In this document: in pieces, positions 1 through 11,963 of the stretch
Layout: each line of letters starts with the position of its first letter
Position numbering within the stretch: the first letter of the stretch is position 1
From: Antrodiella citrinella
Taxonomy: Eukaryota; Basidiomycota; Agaricomycetes; Polyporales; Steccherinaceae
Reading direction: 5' to 3'
Length of the DNA stretch: 64,000 nt
Assembly (NCBI GenBank): GCA_004802725.1
Contig: SGPM01000080.1
Span: forward strand, 1-64,000
The notes under the pieces: generated by a model
Databases searched by the model: none
What the model was told of the DNA's origin: nothing
What the model saw: the letters and a program-made list of their open reading frames with translations, nothing else
Translations under genes and position numbers: made by a program

Positions 1-1
1 C

Positions 2-728
2 ACCATCATTCCCCGCACCTCTGCGATCTCGCGCCAGGACCTCATTGCGTCTGCCGAGCGCATCTACTTCCGCTATCTGTCGCCTGCAGGCAACACCGTA
101 GGTTCAGATGAGAACCACGAGATCTACCTCCCACCGTCGTTACGCGTACATTCCTTTCCCCTGAACAGTACGAGCGAGCCGAAGACGCAGAACGAGATGA
201 GCATCATGGCGCAGGTGCCAGATATGTTCCATTCACAAAAGGAATACTGCTTCCGTGCCATGGAACAAGATGCGTTCCCTCGGTTCTTGCGGGCGAAGGC
301 TTTTGGAAATTTGACGCCTGTATCTGCACTGGTTCGACTTGTTGTCGGCTTGATCTTCCTGTGGATCGCTTTGTCCGTGGGCTTCTCCCTGATATTCCTT
401 GACGTACATCCGAAATCCAAGCGGTTCTTCGTGAGTATTCATTCCTCACGATAAGTATCCACCGATCACTGACGCACTGATATCCCAACAGCTATTCATC
501 CCATTCACCTTTGCCGTCTTGTTCCTCATTTCTCATCAATACGAGCTGGACCCGATTCTCGTCTTCTTCGGACAGTCTGAATCCACACCATTCCGCACGC
601 TGCGTATCAAGGAACCGTATGTCCGCAAGCTGCTCATTGGTCGTGCAATCTGGGTCACGTTGCTCGTCGCGGCGTGTGTCGCAGCGTTAACTCTGCTTTT
701 CTGGGCTGTACCGGGATACAGACTATAG
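2..728 (+). CDS. RAX1: RAX1-like RGS-domain membrane protein, 3' part
   Basis: The C-terminal part of a gene whose start lies before the window. Two exons are visible, 2-430 and 492-728, joined by a 61-nt GTGAGT...CAG intron in phase 0; the stop is TAG. The visible protein is about 221 residues. It begins inside what looks like the end of an RGS (regulator of G-protein signalling) fold: the stretch from AERIYFRYL through DMFHSQKEYCFRAMEQD to FPRFLRAKAF has the spacing of RGS helices. Three strongly hydrophobic segments follow (around LVVGLIFLWIALSVGF, LFIPFTFAVLFLIS and AIWVTLLVAACVAALTLLF). An RGS domain followed by C-terminal membrane helices is the architecture of yeast Rax1, which with Rax2 marks bud-site landmarks. 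A role in polarity is inferred from the family. No G-protein target can be read from the sequence. Confidence 0.72.
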
Positions 729-1620
729 TAGGGAGGGAAGAGGGGTAAAGGATGTGTAGATAAAGCTGGACTGGACGGCCGTTACATGGAAATGGAGGTG
801 GACCGTGGACGATAGCGCTTTGGTAGTGTGTATCCTTGTACGGACGGATGATGGGGCTGTCAGATGTTCTTCCTCTCCCTTATATCTCGCTTACTACTTC
901 TACTCTCCTCTCTTCTATTCTCTCATTCTCATCCCCTCCTCTTCTCATTATTGTCGTTGCTCGCACGTCTCTCTTCTCTGTTCCTTACGTCTGTTCGTCG
1001 CTACTTCACCTTGTTGCATCAGCATTTTCATCTCCCGGATACGCTATGATACCCCCTCTCATTTATTCACTAAACCAGCCCTCCGTCGTTCCTTGCCCTC
1101 CTGTCTCTTCCCCCGAATTCATCTCCGCACCGAACCTGGTACTGTCCATCCATATGTTCGTAGGAACTTTCGCCGACATCCTTTGGATTTAGTCTCTTGA
1201 TTTATGGCCAATGAAGAACTCTGTCCATGCGCTCCGTCTCGTCATCTTGGACCCTTGTCTCCCTCGTTCCAGTCATGAGCTACAGAAGGTCTCCAGTATT
1301 TATGTATATGAACTCAATGCATATCCTGTCACTCAACTGTTCGCGGAATGGGAGTGGAGACGTGATTAACGGATCGTATACGCGACGGATTACACTTGAA
1401 GCTATGTACACAATTTCAATCAGCCGGACTTGAAGAGAGAGAAAGGTCGAGAATGGGAGAAGTGAAAGGAAGGAAGGAAGAAAGAAGCGTTTCCACGGTC
1501 ATGCAAATGGTACCTGTCCAACGAAATGAACATAAACGAACCGAAGCTAACAATATCGCTGACATCGACAACTGGATGAAAGTGAAGGAACAAAGTGAAA
1601 CGGGTGTAACACAAGTTGGT
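729..1620. other. Intergenic, convergent 3' ends
   Basis: About 0.9 kb between two converging genes. A pyrimidine-rich tract (about 865-1000, many TCTC/CTTC runs) probably belongs to the 3' UTR or downstream region of the RAX1-like gene. I see no coding exon, RNA gene or element here. Confidence 0.6.
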
Positions 1621-2715
1621 TCAAGTTGAAGTGGCAGCGTGGGCAGCAACCGCTTTCGCCTTCTGCTGCGAAGCAGCCTCCAAAGAAGCCTCTTTCCATG
1701 TCTATACCATCTCATCAGAAAAACAACTTGAGGAACAGATCAAAGTATCATTCACCTGTTTCTCAGCGTCGGGCATGGTACGCCATTTCTCAGCAGCGGC
1801 TTTCATAGCTTCGGAGACGGCACTACCGTGAATCGCTTTGCCATCCGTATTGTACCAGGTTTTGTAGAAGCTGCGACAAGTCGACGATTAACATCGCATG
1901 CGCCGCCCAGTAAACATAAATGGACTTACTATGGGAACGGACCAGCTGTGCGAATGAGAGTGGGATCATTCTGGAGTCGAAGCTTGCGTTTCTTCAGGTG
2001 TTTTGCACGTACACGGCGCAGGATCTCGGGAGGGGTGTTCTTGGTATACTCTTCGATGACTACTTGGTAAGCAGCTCGGGCTTCTTGATAACGCTCTCTG
2101 TACGGCTGTGGATGCGATAGTACGTACAGGAGTTAGTCGAGACAACGTCGAGTTATGGCGAACAACATCCGAGCGCACCTCTTTCTCCGCATCGGATAGA
2201 GATTTCCATGCTTCGCCCGCAGCCTTAGCCCGTACTGGGAGCTTGTCTGTCGATGGATTCGTCGCGTAGAACTCGGTAGCATAAATAGTATAGGGCTTCA
2301 TGGGACGCTTGGGTGGTAACTGTTCCTTGGTCACTGAGCAAAACACATTAAGACCCCTCATGCGATGACCAAGATTGTAGCACTAACACTTTGGAGGAGC
2401 CACCTGATTCACAGCTTTCTTCTTCGGCTTAGGCGCAGCCTTCGTCTTTGCTCCTGCTGTCTTCTTGGTGGCAGGTTTCTTGGTAGTTCTAGCTGCCCTT
2501 TTCGTCGTCGCAGCGGGTGCCTTGGTGCGCGTCCGACCTGGCGTGGCAGCTGTCTTGGGCTTCGTCGCCGCTGCAGGCTCCAACATGCGAGGGGTAGTGG
2601 TGAACGCACGCGACCATGTTGAACGCGTCACGGTCGACAGCCGTGGGGTCGCGTTCACGAGTGCTGGCGTCGACGGCACGCGCGTCACGATGCGCCGCAC
2701 GAAAAGAGAGAACAT
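1621..2715 (-). CDS. Mitochondrial two-box HMG protein (ABF2/TFAM-like)
   Basis: Five exons on the minus strand: 2388-2715, 2179-2333, 1930-2105, 1756-1870 and 1621-1701, giving 284 aa. All introns are 54-73 nt and all phases close. The N-terminus (MFSLFVRRIVTRV) is Arg-rich and free of acidic residues, as in a mitochondrial presequence. An Ala/Lys/Pro/Thr-rich tail-like region follows (residues about 45-105). Box A (about 117-180) starts LPPKRPMKPYTIYATEF and contains AGEAWKSLSDAEKEPY. Box B (about 212-275) contains FYKTWYNTDG and AAEKWRTMPDAEKQTWKE. Both keep the W-x(5-6)-EK/EKE core of HMG boxes. The layout of presequence, basic linker and two boxes matches Abf2/TFAM-type proteins that package mitochondrial DNA; that role is inferred. 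It diverges from MED8 across a 203-bp promoter. Confidence 0.82.
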
Positions 2716-2918
2716 TGCGGCTGCTGTAGAATTGACAAGGGCGTCGGTGAAGGAGAGTCGAGGAGTTCAGGAGAAGAGGCGGCGACGACGTTCAAGTCAA
2801 CGGCGGAAGCATTTATTACATGTGATAAGATAAGAGTTATCGGTACCGCCGAAAATAATGCACATATTCACGACGACCGCGCTCAAGCTCTAACCAACTC
2901 TACAACCATCTCATAAAC
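2716..2918. promoter_or_regulatory. Divergent promoter between HMG gene and MED8
   Basis: Only 203 bp separate the two start codons (2715 on minus, 2919 on plus), so both core promoters must lie here. The half next to MED8 is AT-richer, with TGTGATAAGATAAGAG near 2820. No classical TATA box is evident. Confidence 0.6.
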
Positions 2919-3865
2919 ATGGTGAGTCCTCGCATACAACGAATGGTAATGGGTAGTAACGCTGAAGTATCAAGTCAGCGTCACCAGTACAAAATCCCAC
3001 TCTGCGACCAGCATCGTTGCCGGTGGCCCAGCTGGAATCTCTGCGATTCAAAATCAACCAGATTGTCGAGTCAATACAAGTCCTTCAACGGTCTGTAGAG
3101 ATGAACGGTCAAAACTTCATGCTTCCATGGCCGGAGATTTTGTCCAAGTACAACATTCTACTCTCGCAATCGCACAGCTTGTCCATGTCTCTTGTCGCCG
3201 TGCAGCAGTCTGCGTCTCAGCAGGCTCGGTCGAGTGTAAGCACATATCAGCAGGCCAATCTGTTCGAGAAGCTCGCGTTGCACCCGTCTGTCGGTATGAC
3301 CGATACCCAATTGGACAACGAGATCATTCCTCTTCTCCGGAACACGCAGACCACAGACGTCCTGAAGCTGGAGAACGAAACCGTCCGGCACCTCTCCGAA
3401 CATATGGTCACGAAAGGCGTCCTCGGTGTCCTCGCCCCGCCAGCTACGGGAGGTCCCAGTCGGACCGGCTTCGGTGGTACGCAGCCAAAACGCACAGAAT
3501 ACGAGGACGTCCTACACGAGTGCGAGCAGATACGAGTGGAGCACGATTTGCGCGTTGAGAGGGCCGTGCGCGCGGTAACAATGTTGCGGGAGAAGTACGA
3601 TTGGAAGGCACGCGTGGAGGTCGAGCAGGAGGAACCGGAGGAATTGGATTGGGATCCGAGGTTCCAAGGCCCTACGGTTGGGGGAGATGGAAGGGGCGGA
3701 GATGACATGATGGGTGTAGAGAGCGAGAGCACGCCGGGTGCGCAGAGTAACGATACGGAGGATGAGGAGGAGCTAGAAGAAGTGCTCGGAAATGGCGGAG
3801 ACCAGACACCCGGCGGAAGTCAGGTGGGGACGCCTGCGGCTGGTGTGCCCATGCTTGAGGGTTGA
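2919..3865 (+). CDS. MED8: Mediator complex subunit 8
   Basis: Two exons: 2919-2921, which is just the ATG, and 2975-3865, separated by a 53-nt GTGAGT intron. The product is 297 aa starting MSASPVQNPTLRPASLP. A start at the in-frame TTG near 3017 would drop the N-terminus and is not needed. The segment PVAQLESLRFKINQIVESIQ and the following WPEILSKYNILLSQSHSLS form the helical N-terminal Med8 signature that binds TBP and packs with Med18/Med20 and Med17 in the Mediator head in yeast. The middle keeps helical LLRN/ELEN-like repeats. The C-terminus (about residues 210-297) is acidic and Gly-rich, and probably disordered. Role: nuclear coactivator of RNA polymerase II. Splicing directly after the start codon is common in basidiomycetes and is easily missed by gene finders. 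Confidence 0.9.
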
Positions 3866-4776
3866 CGAAGGCACGAGGTATTCGATGGTGATGCAAAATG
3901 TTTTTGACAACTTCCACAGCTGCGGCGCTGATCATCACCAAAAATACGTTTCTATCAATTCACTCAAGAATTGTTTCGTGGTTGTCGTGCTCTGCGACCA
4001 AGTGGGTCAAGGATGTCATGCAGCCAGCTCAGAGGATGTTCATGGTCGCAGTTACGTATGAGACCCACTACAACGAGCACCAGGAACGCGTTTAGAGGTT
4101 GGACGTGGCTTGGATTCGGAGGTTCACAACTACGGTGGAACCCTATGTGAAGAGACATATGCCAACCCACTCTCACTCTTGCCCGAGTCAATCACGCCGG
4201 GTACATCGTACACCATTGCAGGGTAAGATCCCTCATTCTTGTTATTCAGTGTATTTTTATGTGAGAAGAGCGTCGAGTCTGCCACCCTGTGCACCTTGGG
4301 CTGGCGCGGCATCATTTGCATCGAGGACCCATATGAGCCTTACGCTTGACACGGAGCTGCTACAATCCAACTGCTTTTGGCCGCTAATATCGGTTCTACT
4401 TGTATGGCCTAGTCTCCCAAGGCAGACCAGGATACGTGACCGAGAGACAAGTCGCGGGTCTATGTACTATATNNCNTCGTANCNNCNNNANNNNCNGANN
4501 CCCAGCCAAAATTCAAGCGCTGATCGAGAAATCCTGGCTCCTCATTGGCTTAGGAGCCCATTTTACCAACTTGTGGTGGTTCCGAAGATACCGTGAGATA
4601 TAGTATCTTCGTCTGTCCGTGCTCCTGGCTTGCCCAAGCCGCAGATATGTACGCCCACCCCGATAGTGCTGATCTGAACCAACCTGAATTGCAAGGCATC
4701 ATCAATCAACGATTAGTACGATGACCTGAGAACATCTTTCAGTTATAGCTTCCAGAAAGGTGCCGTCGCACTGACC
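3866..4776. other. Intergenic with assembly gap
   Basis: About 0.9 kb holding scattered ambiguous bases at 4473-4500, so the local sequence is unreliable. No exon or RNA gene is recognised. It lies upstream of the tandem MYND genes. Confidence 0.5.
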
Positions 4777-6768
4777 ATGACCACGCCCACTGAAGAACGT
4801 CGCCAAGTGACCAGTCGGCTGGCCGTCGAAGTCTCAGCCCCGACGACTGGATTTGGACGAATCAGTGGTGAACACGGCGTAGTGGACTGGCAGCGGGTGA
4901 TCCGCTTCGAAACGGCCAATGTCGCGCAATGGGTGCTCTACCTGCACCAACGTGGCCATCCGCAGGCTGAACTACTCATACAATACCTGGATCGTGATCT
5001 GCAGCGTTCTGCCACGGAGATGAACGAGCGTTGGGCTACGTACATGGCTAGCGGACTACCTTGTGCTCTAATGAATATTTTTCTGGATGACGATTCATTT
5101 CTTGCAAGTGGTGCATTCAAGGTATGTCGCTCATACCTCACTTTTGTTGACTCGCTGATGACTCATTGCTACTACGTTCAAGGATGAGATTTACAGCACA
5201 GCAGTTTTGGCGTCGCTGTCCTACTTTCTGATGAGTATGTATTCGAAGTCTGGAACGAGATGGCACATGGGATACCAGGATTCCGGAGGACGTAGTCCAA
5301 GACGTTTTCGGCAAAATGTATTCCTTCTGCGAAGTTTTATGGATGAATCGCGGTATGATCGCCACCGATATACGACAGCCTGAGGACGTCGACTTGCATG
5401 TCCGTCATCTCAAGCTATGCTCCCGTCATACGATCATCTCTATGGTCCAACTTTGCCGAACAGAGACGTGCGTATATATCACAACGCTGTATTCTTTTAG
5501 GCTGACGACAAGCATACAGCGGACAAGAGGTCCCCGTTGACACATGCGCTGTTCGCTTTATGCTATATTTGTGGACGTACGAGTCGGAAGACCCCTGGAG
5601 CCTCGCGGAACTCTTGTACCGCACGATGCCTCGAACTCACCCTTGCGATGATATCAAAATCTGCATCAGAAATATCGTATCTTCCAGCCACTACGATTAT
5701 CCATGCCATGTAATGGCAAAATTCTCTGCCACATTCGAGGATGAACGCGTATTACGGGACCGCGCCTATTGGATGGCGACCCTTTGCCGACACTTCATGA
5801 TCCATGCACATAGCGCTCGTGCTTTGCACAGTGTTCAAACAGATTTCGTGTACGTTCTTCTATGCTTTTACCAAAGGCAGATGTGCAGCTCTTCGACACA
5901 TACGGAAGGTGTCATTCACATGCTGACGGAGGTTTTGCTGTAAGTCGGTATACCACTTCATACCCCTTTTGCTCATCGTCCATGAACAGACTCCTGATGA
6001 GGAGAGGGTCTATGCCGGGCTCTGCAGACCACAATACGATTCAATTCGGGTCTTGTGCTAAAGTGTTGAATCTCACCGCGATCATAAGCTCAAACATTGT
6101 CAGGGACATCAAAATGGGAGTCTTGGTTGGTTGCACCTTTGGCATCATTCACACCTTGTTAGTATTAATGTTTACTCAGAGCTTTCATTAGGGTTGCTTG
6201 ATGCGCAGGCTGTTATGGTGCGTTCTCTTATCGACAAGGGAATAGAATCAACATCGCTTTTGATGGACCACTTCAAGCGTACCCGTACCGCTATCTGGCA
6301 CGAAACACTGGAGAATATTATGCGTATCCGTCCCCATGGTTCCCAGCGCCGTCTGCAAGCCGAGTTGAAAGACCAAGCCCTCATGCCTGGCCAGCATACG
6401 GAGCATACTTCAATCTAAGGGAAGGTATTCGAGTCCCAAACAGAAATCAGCCATCTAAGCTCAGTGACGAGCCCTTGTACTGGAAGATACCCAAGCAGTG
6501 CTTTTCAACCGCCTGCGCCTGCTCCCACCAACTTGGACCACCTCACTTACTGCATGTTTGCAAGGGGTGCTTTCGGGTTCTATACTGCAGCCGTAAGTGT
6601 CAGCAAGCGTGAGTTCCTTCATGTATTATGAACCGCTTACATGTGCTTAAACTCGCGATTATGATGTTTATTCGACGCGACAGCGATTGGAATGCTGGTC
6701 ATCGTCTCCTCTGCAAGCCGTTTGATCACGATTCCGATTCTCCAATAGCATATGTAGGACCCAGTTGA
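4777..6768 (+). pseudogene. MYND-finger protein paralogue A, two frameshifts
   Basis: Six exons matched by eye to two intact paralogues in the window: 4777-5121, 5183-5467, 5520-5939, 5990-6129, 6180-6608 and 6684-6768. Exon borders and intron phases (0,2,2,1,2) are the same as in those paralogues. Two one-base lesions break the frame. At about 5234 one base is extra, after which VCIRSLERDG resumes the family alignment. At about 6383 one base is missing, before WPAYGAYFN. Repaired length would be about 567 aa. The C-terminal Cys/His finger (CKGCFRVLYCSRKCQQ then DWNAGHRLLC) is complete. The family function is unknown; MYND fingers generally bind proline-rich partners. All splice sites are intact and an N-gap lies 280 bp upstream, so sequencing error remains a real alternative to pseudogenisation. 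The acceptor of intron 4 is chosen by phase conservation. Confidence 0.7.
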
Positions 6769-7345
6769 TTCGAAGTGATTTAGTCCCACTCATCTGTTGG
6801 ATATAATCTGACGATTTTTAGCTTTAGTCCACAGATATGATTTATTGTTCCAAACACTTCGTGAAGTGACACTGGCACTGGTAGTAGGTACGTGGTAGGT
6901 TCCGAACGTACGAAGTCCATGGCACTTTCTTTTACAGTCGCCTTCTGGAACATAACATGCTTGAAGACATTGGAATATCAGCTTGACCGTCGTACAGTAC
7001 CCTACCTGCAGAGGAACGATCACGTGGATGTTTCTAGTCGCGTCTCTAGCGCTTACGGGCCCGGGATTCCTCCCATGTCAAAGAAGATTACCGTGGCCTG
7101 GTCTGATCAAGCATGGCGACAGTTCAATGGGTTATCTTCATAACTACCACCGCAAACTTGATCTTGCACTCGCTGAAACTTGAATCACCTGTGAGTCGTA
7201 AGTCTATACTTTTCAAACAGTTGCGGTACCACGACGGTGCCAGTGCCACCAGTGACTGGCGTGACAGAGAAGTTGCGAGTCATGTCTTTGACCGATGGTG
7301 TAGATTCCTCCAGCGCTCTCATCAACAAAGGTGCCTTCCTTCTTT
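6769..7345. other. Spacer between tandem MYND paralogues
   Basis: 577 bp containing the 3' end of copy A and the promoter of copy B. No extra gene is seen. Confidence 0.5.
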
Positions 7346-9260
7346 ATGATCCTATCGATGCAACTGATGATGCCCGGGCCAGTGAATGCAGTGGACATAT
7401 CCTCTGTAGATTGGCAACAAGTAGCATCGCTCGACCCCATCAATGTCAAGTGGTGGATTCTGCACTTGCATGAACACGAGTATCCGGAAATCCAGAGTCT
7501 CTTTCGTTCCATGTGGAATGAAGAAGACAGCGGGATAGACGTCATCGAGGACGCACACTGGACTCACCCGTGGAAAGTCTACGAGGAATGCGGTGTTCCT
7601 TGTGTTTTGTTGGAACTCATCTCAGAACCTGACATGTTCTCTGATAAACCGGATGCGTTCAAGGTATGCATGTTCCTCAACGAGTTTTTGTACTATATAC
7701 TTATCTGTCGGTTGTACAGAGTATCCCGTACAGTCTGCGTGTCTTGAGCTTGTTAGTTCACTTCCTAGCGACTCTCAAAGTTCGTCATTCTCGAGGCGAT
7801 ACAAGGATCAAAAATACGTTACGCGAACTTGTGTGTCGCATGGTGCCCTTTGGCAACGCCATGTGGAGCAACCGCAACTTGATACACACGACCCCTTCTT
7901 ACGCTGACCAGACTATACGAAACTTCCTCGCATTATCCCGCTGTGCTGTGGCTGCTATGGCTGAGATATATCAACTTGAAACGTGAGTACACTTTTTGGA
8001 ATAGAACGAAGAGTGTCTCATTGCTCATTTATAATTACTCAGGGGGAACATGCCGCCTTTCCCGACGTATGCAGCCCAGTTTCTCTTGTACTCATGGACA
8101 TACAGTGCGCGGAAAGACTGGCTCATGCACGTGCATGCACTCCAATACTTTCGTCAGATGACTCTTGCCAGCCCAGAAAGCATCCCAGATTTTATTAAGC
8201 AGCACGCGACGATTTGCCATTCTCGTTACATTCAAGATATCCTGGAAAAGATAGCCGGTCTCCTACAAGACGACTATGTATTGGATAATGAGGCCTCCAT
8301 GACAGCCGTCCTTTGTACCAATATCGCCAACTATGCGGCGCAATCGGACTCCACCGCTATATCCTATGGTCCGATTCTTGTCAATTTGATGCCTTCTTTG
8401 ATCAAGTGCTGTCAAAGGCAACTGTGCAGCTCAAGAACAGAAGACGCAAATATGACGCTGTCAGCACTTCTGCATACCTTCACGTCAGCGAGTCCTTGCG
8501 AATTGTTTACTGTGGTTGCACTGACAATCCCACTCTCAGGCTCGCCCTGGCTGCAGGTGGGCCCAATCCGAAGCTCAATGAGATCGCTGTCGGCCACTTT
8601 GTAAAAAGTGCTAGCAAGCTGAATCTATTGGCAATCATCGGTCGTGTCCTCCTGGACGGTTTGGCTGAGCGACCTCAGAGCCTATGTAAGTTGTGCTCGC
8701 TCAACAGAGCAACGGGATTAGTGTGCTAACTTTGGAGATCGGGACTGATTAGTGCCAACCATGAATCTCCTCAAGAGACTCACTGCTGTCGCGCGTCGAT
8801 CAAGCAGTCTTAAACAACATCTGAAGTCCACCAGTAGAGGGGTTTGGCATGACACGCTGAACGCTCTCCTCTCCACAAGCAGTGCGCGCCCGATTCATTC
8901 ACACATGCAGAACTTAGTCGGGCAAGCGTGGGTGGAATATGGAAATCTCTTCGGCTGGAAAGTAGGGAAACTAGTGGCCAGTACCGCGAACCAGCCTTCC
9001 AAGCCCAGCGACGACGCCTGCTATTGGAGGATCCCAAGACACTGCTTTTCGAACGCGTGTCCGTGTTCCACACACCGCGCGTCCCACCAGATGCGTGTAT
9101 GCAAGGGATGCTTCCGGGTCTTGTACTGTAGTCCGATGTGCCAGCAATCGTGAGTGCCGGGGGCCCTTATTTATATGACCTTACTCACCTCCTTCCCAAC
9201 CCGGATAGCGATTGGAAAGCTGGACATCGACTCCTTTGCAAAAGGCTCGGCTCCTCTTAG
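7346..9260 (+). CDS. MYND-type zinc-finger protein, paralogue B
   Basis: Six exons: 7346-7663, 7720-7982, 8043-8483, 8540-8685, 8753-9149 and 9209-9260, giving 538 aa. All five introns are 56-67 nt GT-AG, in phases 0,2,2,1,2. ATGs at 7358, 7367 and 7370 are also possible starts. The first about 480 residues are helical, with no domain I recognise. The last 50 hold the finger: CFSNACPC, then CKGCFRVLYCSPMCQQS, then DWKAGHRLLC. This is the MYND order C-x2-C, YC-x3-C, H-x3-C with an unusual first Cys cluster, and the last intron splits the finger. MYND modules usually mediate protein contacts in transcriptional regulators and methyltransferases; no SET domain is present. Copy A sits directly upstream in the same orientation, and copy C lies 50 kb away on the other strand. 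Function is not assigned. Confidence 0.82.
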
Positions 9261-9610
9261 TGTCGTGTCAATTTGTTCTGTATCAGTGTATGGTATCGTG
9301 TTCGGACGCGTCCTTGTTGTATCAGTTTGTATCATAGGTCTGAAGTCTGAGGTCGGCGAGGAGTGAATTTTGGAATGTCTGATTACAGGCAGAAAGTTGA
9401 CTCTTCACTGTCGCGCTGCATCAGTATGTACCAGTCATGATGAAGTAATCTTGTTAGCCATCCAAACCTAACAGCTCTGTCGACCACGTTTGCTCACTTC
9501 ACGAGATTCCGACGGAACAATAGCAAGGTTTCAAATGGCTACGTGTACAAATCCTATATCGTACACAATCTCTTGTACATACCGAGTGTCCTCAGTCGAT
9601 TTTGATATCT
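9261..9610. other. Convergent 3' intergenic
   Basis: 350 bp between the stop codons of the MYND gene (+) and the glutathione transferase gene (-). Nothing else is recognised. Confidence 0.5.
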
Positions 9611-10951
9611 CTACAGCGGCAAGATGTTGGGGACCATGCCCACGCCAACGATCCCCTGCAAACACGCCGCGTCAGTAAAAGGCTACGCAACTGACTATGA
9701 AATGTGGTGCGTACGCTGGGATTGAGAGTCGGCATGGAGTAGTATCCGGTCTTGATGTGGTCGAATTGGGTCGCATCCTTGAACGCAGGGTTGTTCCAGT
9801 ACAACTTACGCACCCACCTGTGCAGATGTCAAATACCGGTCTGATACGTGGTCGGGAGAGACTTACGAGTGAATAGCAGGATATCCGTCCCGAATGGTAC
9901 GGATGTTGCACTTGAATACCGTGAAGTAGCTAGCATCGAAACGGATCTAGCGAGAGGTCCTGTGTCAGTCTGGGTTCCAAGCGACAAACATCGGAAATGT
10001 GTGTACAATGGTTGTGAAGAGTCTGACATCGGCCTCGGTTAGGGTGTTGCCTACGAGGTAATCTTTTCCTTCGAGGATCTTCTCAAGACGATCAAGGGAC
10101 GCGAACAATTTTGTGACAGCATCTTCGTATGCAGCCTGGGTGGCTGCGAATCCGGACTTGTATACACCATCTACACCGCACGCATCAGATCAGTCGGTCT
10201 CAATTCCATTGTTCCATGAAGGCCTACTGTTAACGGTGTCGTACACCCACTCGTTGAGAGCGTCGATTTCCTCGCGCAGGTTCGCCGGGTAGAAGTCGAG
10301 GGCAGCCTTATCAGCCGCGATGATACTGTTGAAGCCAGTGTTGAAGATACGGATGATCTCAGAGCTCTCGTTGTTCACGATGGTGTTCGTCTTCTTGTCC
10401 CACAACAGAGGAACAGTGTACCTGCAATACGAGGATCAGGGGCGGCACCAACAACAGAGATTCGCAAACACCTACCGTCCAGTGTAGTTGGGCTCTGCCT
10501 TGAAATATATTTCGCTTAGTCGTTTCGCTCCAAATAGAGGATCGTGTTCGACGAGCGGGAAGTCGTCGATATCTTTGAACGCCCATCCCTCCGTATGCGA
10601 CTTGGAAGACAGTACCGTGACATCTAATAGAGGATGGTCATTGAACCCGTCTAGCGTAATCCGTCGAACTACGAACCTATGATCTCCTCCAATCCCTTCA
10701 GCTTCCAGGCGATCAAAGTCCTGCCGGCCCAGGCTGCAGAGTGATCAGAATTGCCGGACTAGCACAAGGGGTCATACGGTAGACTTACGACAACCGTAGG
10801 TGACATAGAGGTGGTAACGACCTTTCTCGGGGGCATATTGTCCGCCCACCTCAATGACATTTCTGAACGACGACGCTGGCCGAGTGAATGCGCCGGCCTT
10901 GTTCAAGACAGGAGCCGTGGCGTCATGCGTAAGCTTGGTAGTGGTAGACAT
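9611..10951 (-). CDS. ECM4: Glutathionyl-hydroquinone reductase (Xi-class GST)
   Basis: Eight exons: 10789-10951, 10677-10733, 10476-10623, 10228-10421, 10007-10170, 9867-9946, 9715-9817 and 9611-9655, giving 317 aa. All introns are 49-60 nt. The catalytic motif C-P-W-A (residues 54-57, split by intron 1) sits after YHLYVTYG, as in Xi/omega-like GSTs. Family blocks follow in order: FPLVEHDP, LSEIYFKAEPNYTGRYTVP, LLWDKKTNTIVNNESSEII, LNEWVYDTVNNGVYKSGFA, LVGNTLTEADVRLFTTI, FKCNIRTIRDGYPAIHSWVR and KLYWNNPAF. These enzymes reduce glutathionyl-hydroquinones with GSH through the single catalytic Cys in the cytosol. In wood- and litter-decay fungi they are linked to quinone and lignin-fragment detoxification; that ecological role is inferred. 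Length and motif order fit a complete, functional gene. Confidence 0.9.
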
Positions 10952-11963
10952 TGGATGACGAGGGAAGACGAATGTCGACTTGGATCCTAGTAGGTCGGCT
11001 ATTTAAGCTGGACGGCGATGAGGAAGCTTTGGTCGACTTGTATACACCCGCTGTCAATGTCATACCGATTCCTGTGCCTGACTAAGCTGCAGAGCACTTC
11101 CCAGAGGACGCCCTCAACGTTCCGAGTCGTTTCCACTCGTAATCGCTCTCCATGACGAGATCCGTGACTGTACCGGGGTCTGTCATCGAATACGAACACT
11201 GAGTCTCCGTCTACGCGCCATGTTCTCGTCCAATGACAACGTCGATATGGGCGCTATAACACATCGCTCTCCGTGTCGAATTGGCGTCATGTCCATTTGT
11301 GGTGAGGTGATAATTGGATGTGAGCATACGTGTGGCTCGGCGAATCGTAGCTTCGACAGAGGACCAGTAGAGAAGGACCGTAGGCCATAGCAGGAACCTT
11401 CTCCGGTGATTGCGTACGTGGTCGGCAGTTGGTGGCTTGAGGCCGAACTATTACGGCTAGAGCCTAGTGCCCACAATTCAAGAGCTGCTAGGCCGGCCTG
11501 AAGGTCGGATAGAAGACTTTATGACGAACATAATGATTCTGTACCCAGGCTAGTGCGAGTTCGTCAACGAGGACAACGAGGAGAGGGGTCACGGTAGAGT
11601 CGTGGACTTGCCGGGCCGCGCGTCTCCGCCGACAGCTAGCCGACAACATGCTCTCATGGCGGTGAGTAACTCTTTTTCCCCAAGCATACACATATATCTG
11701 ATATGTTTCTCCAGCAGACTATGCAATAACACTCGATGCTTATAGGTCGCCACTCACGGACTGGCACGGATACTGCAAAGTATGAACACGGGCGGTGTGT
11801 CATCACACCGAGGCGGCCATGTATTTCTGTCAGGATCGCAGGCAGACAACGATGGAGATGATGAAAAGATGACAAGAGCCTGACAGGTGCGATACAGTTT
11901 ATTCAGAGATTTCATCATCCTCATCATACGCTATTCTACAGCTGTGCTTGTCGATGTGCGCAC
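10952..11963. other. Intergenic
   Basis: 1.0 kb between two minus-strand redox genes. It holds the promoter of the glutathione transferase gene and the 3' flank of the DsbA-like gene. No supported exon. Confidence 0.5.

Noticed and set aside
5235..5278. Possible 44-nt intron to explain the first frameshift in MYND copy A
   Set aside because: It has GT and AG ends, but splicing gives the wrong phase and a stop codon soon after. The one-base lesion fits the paralogues better.
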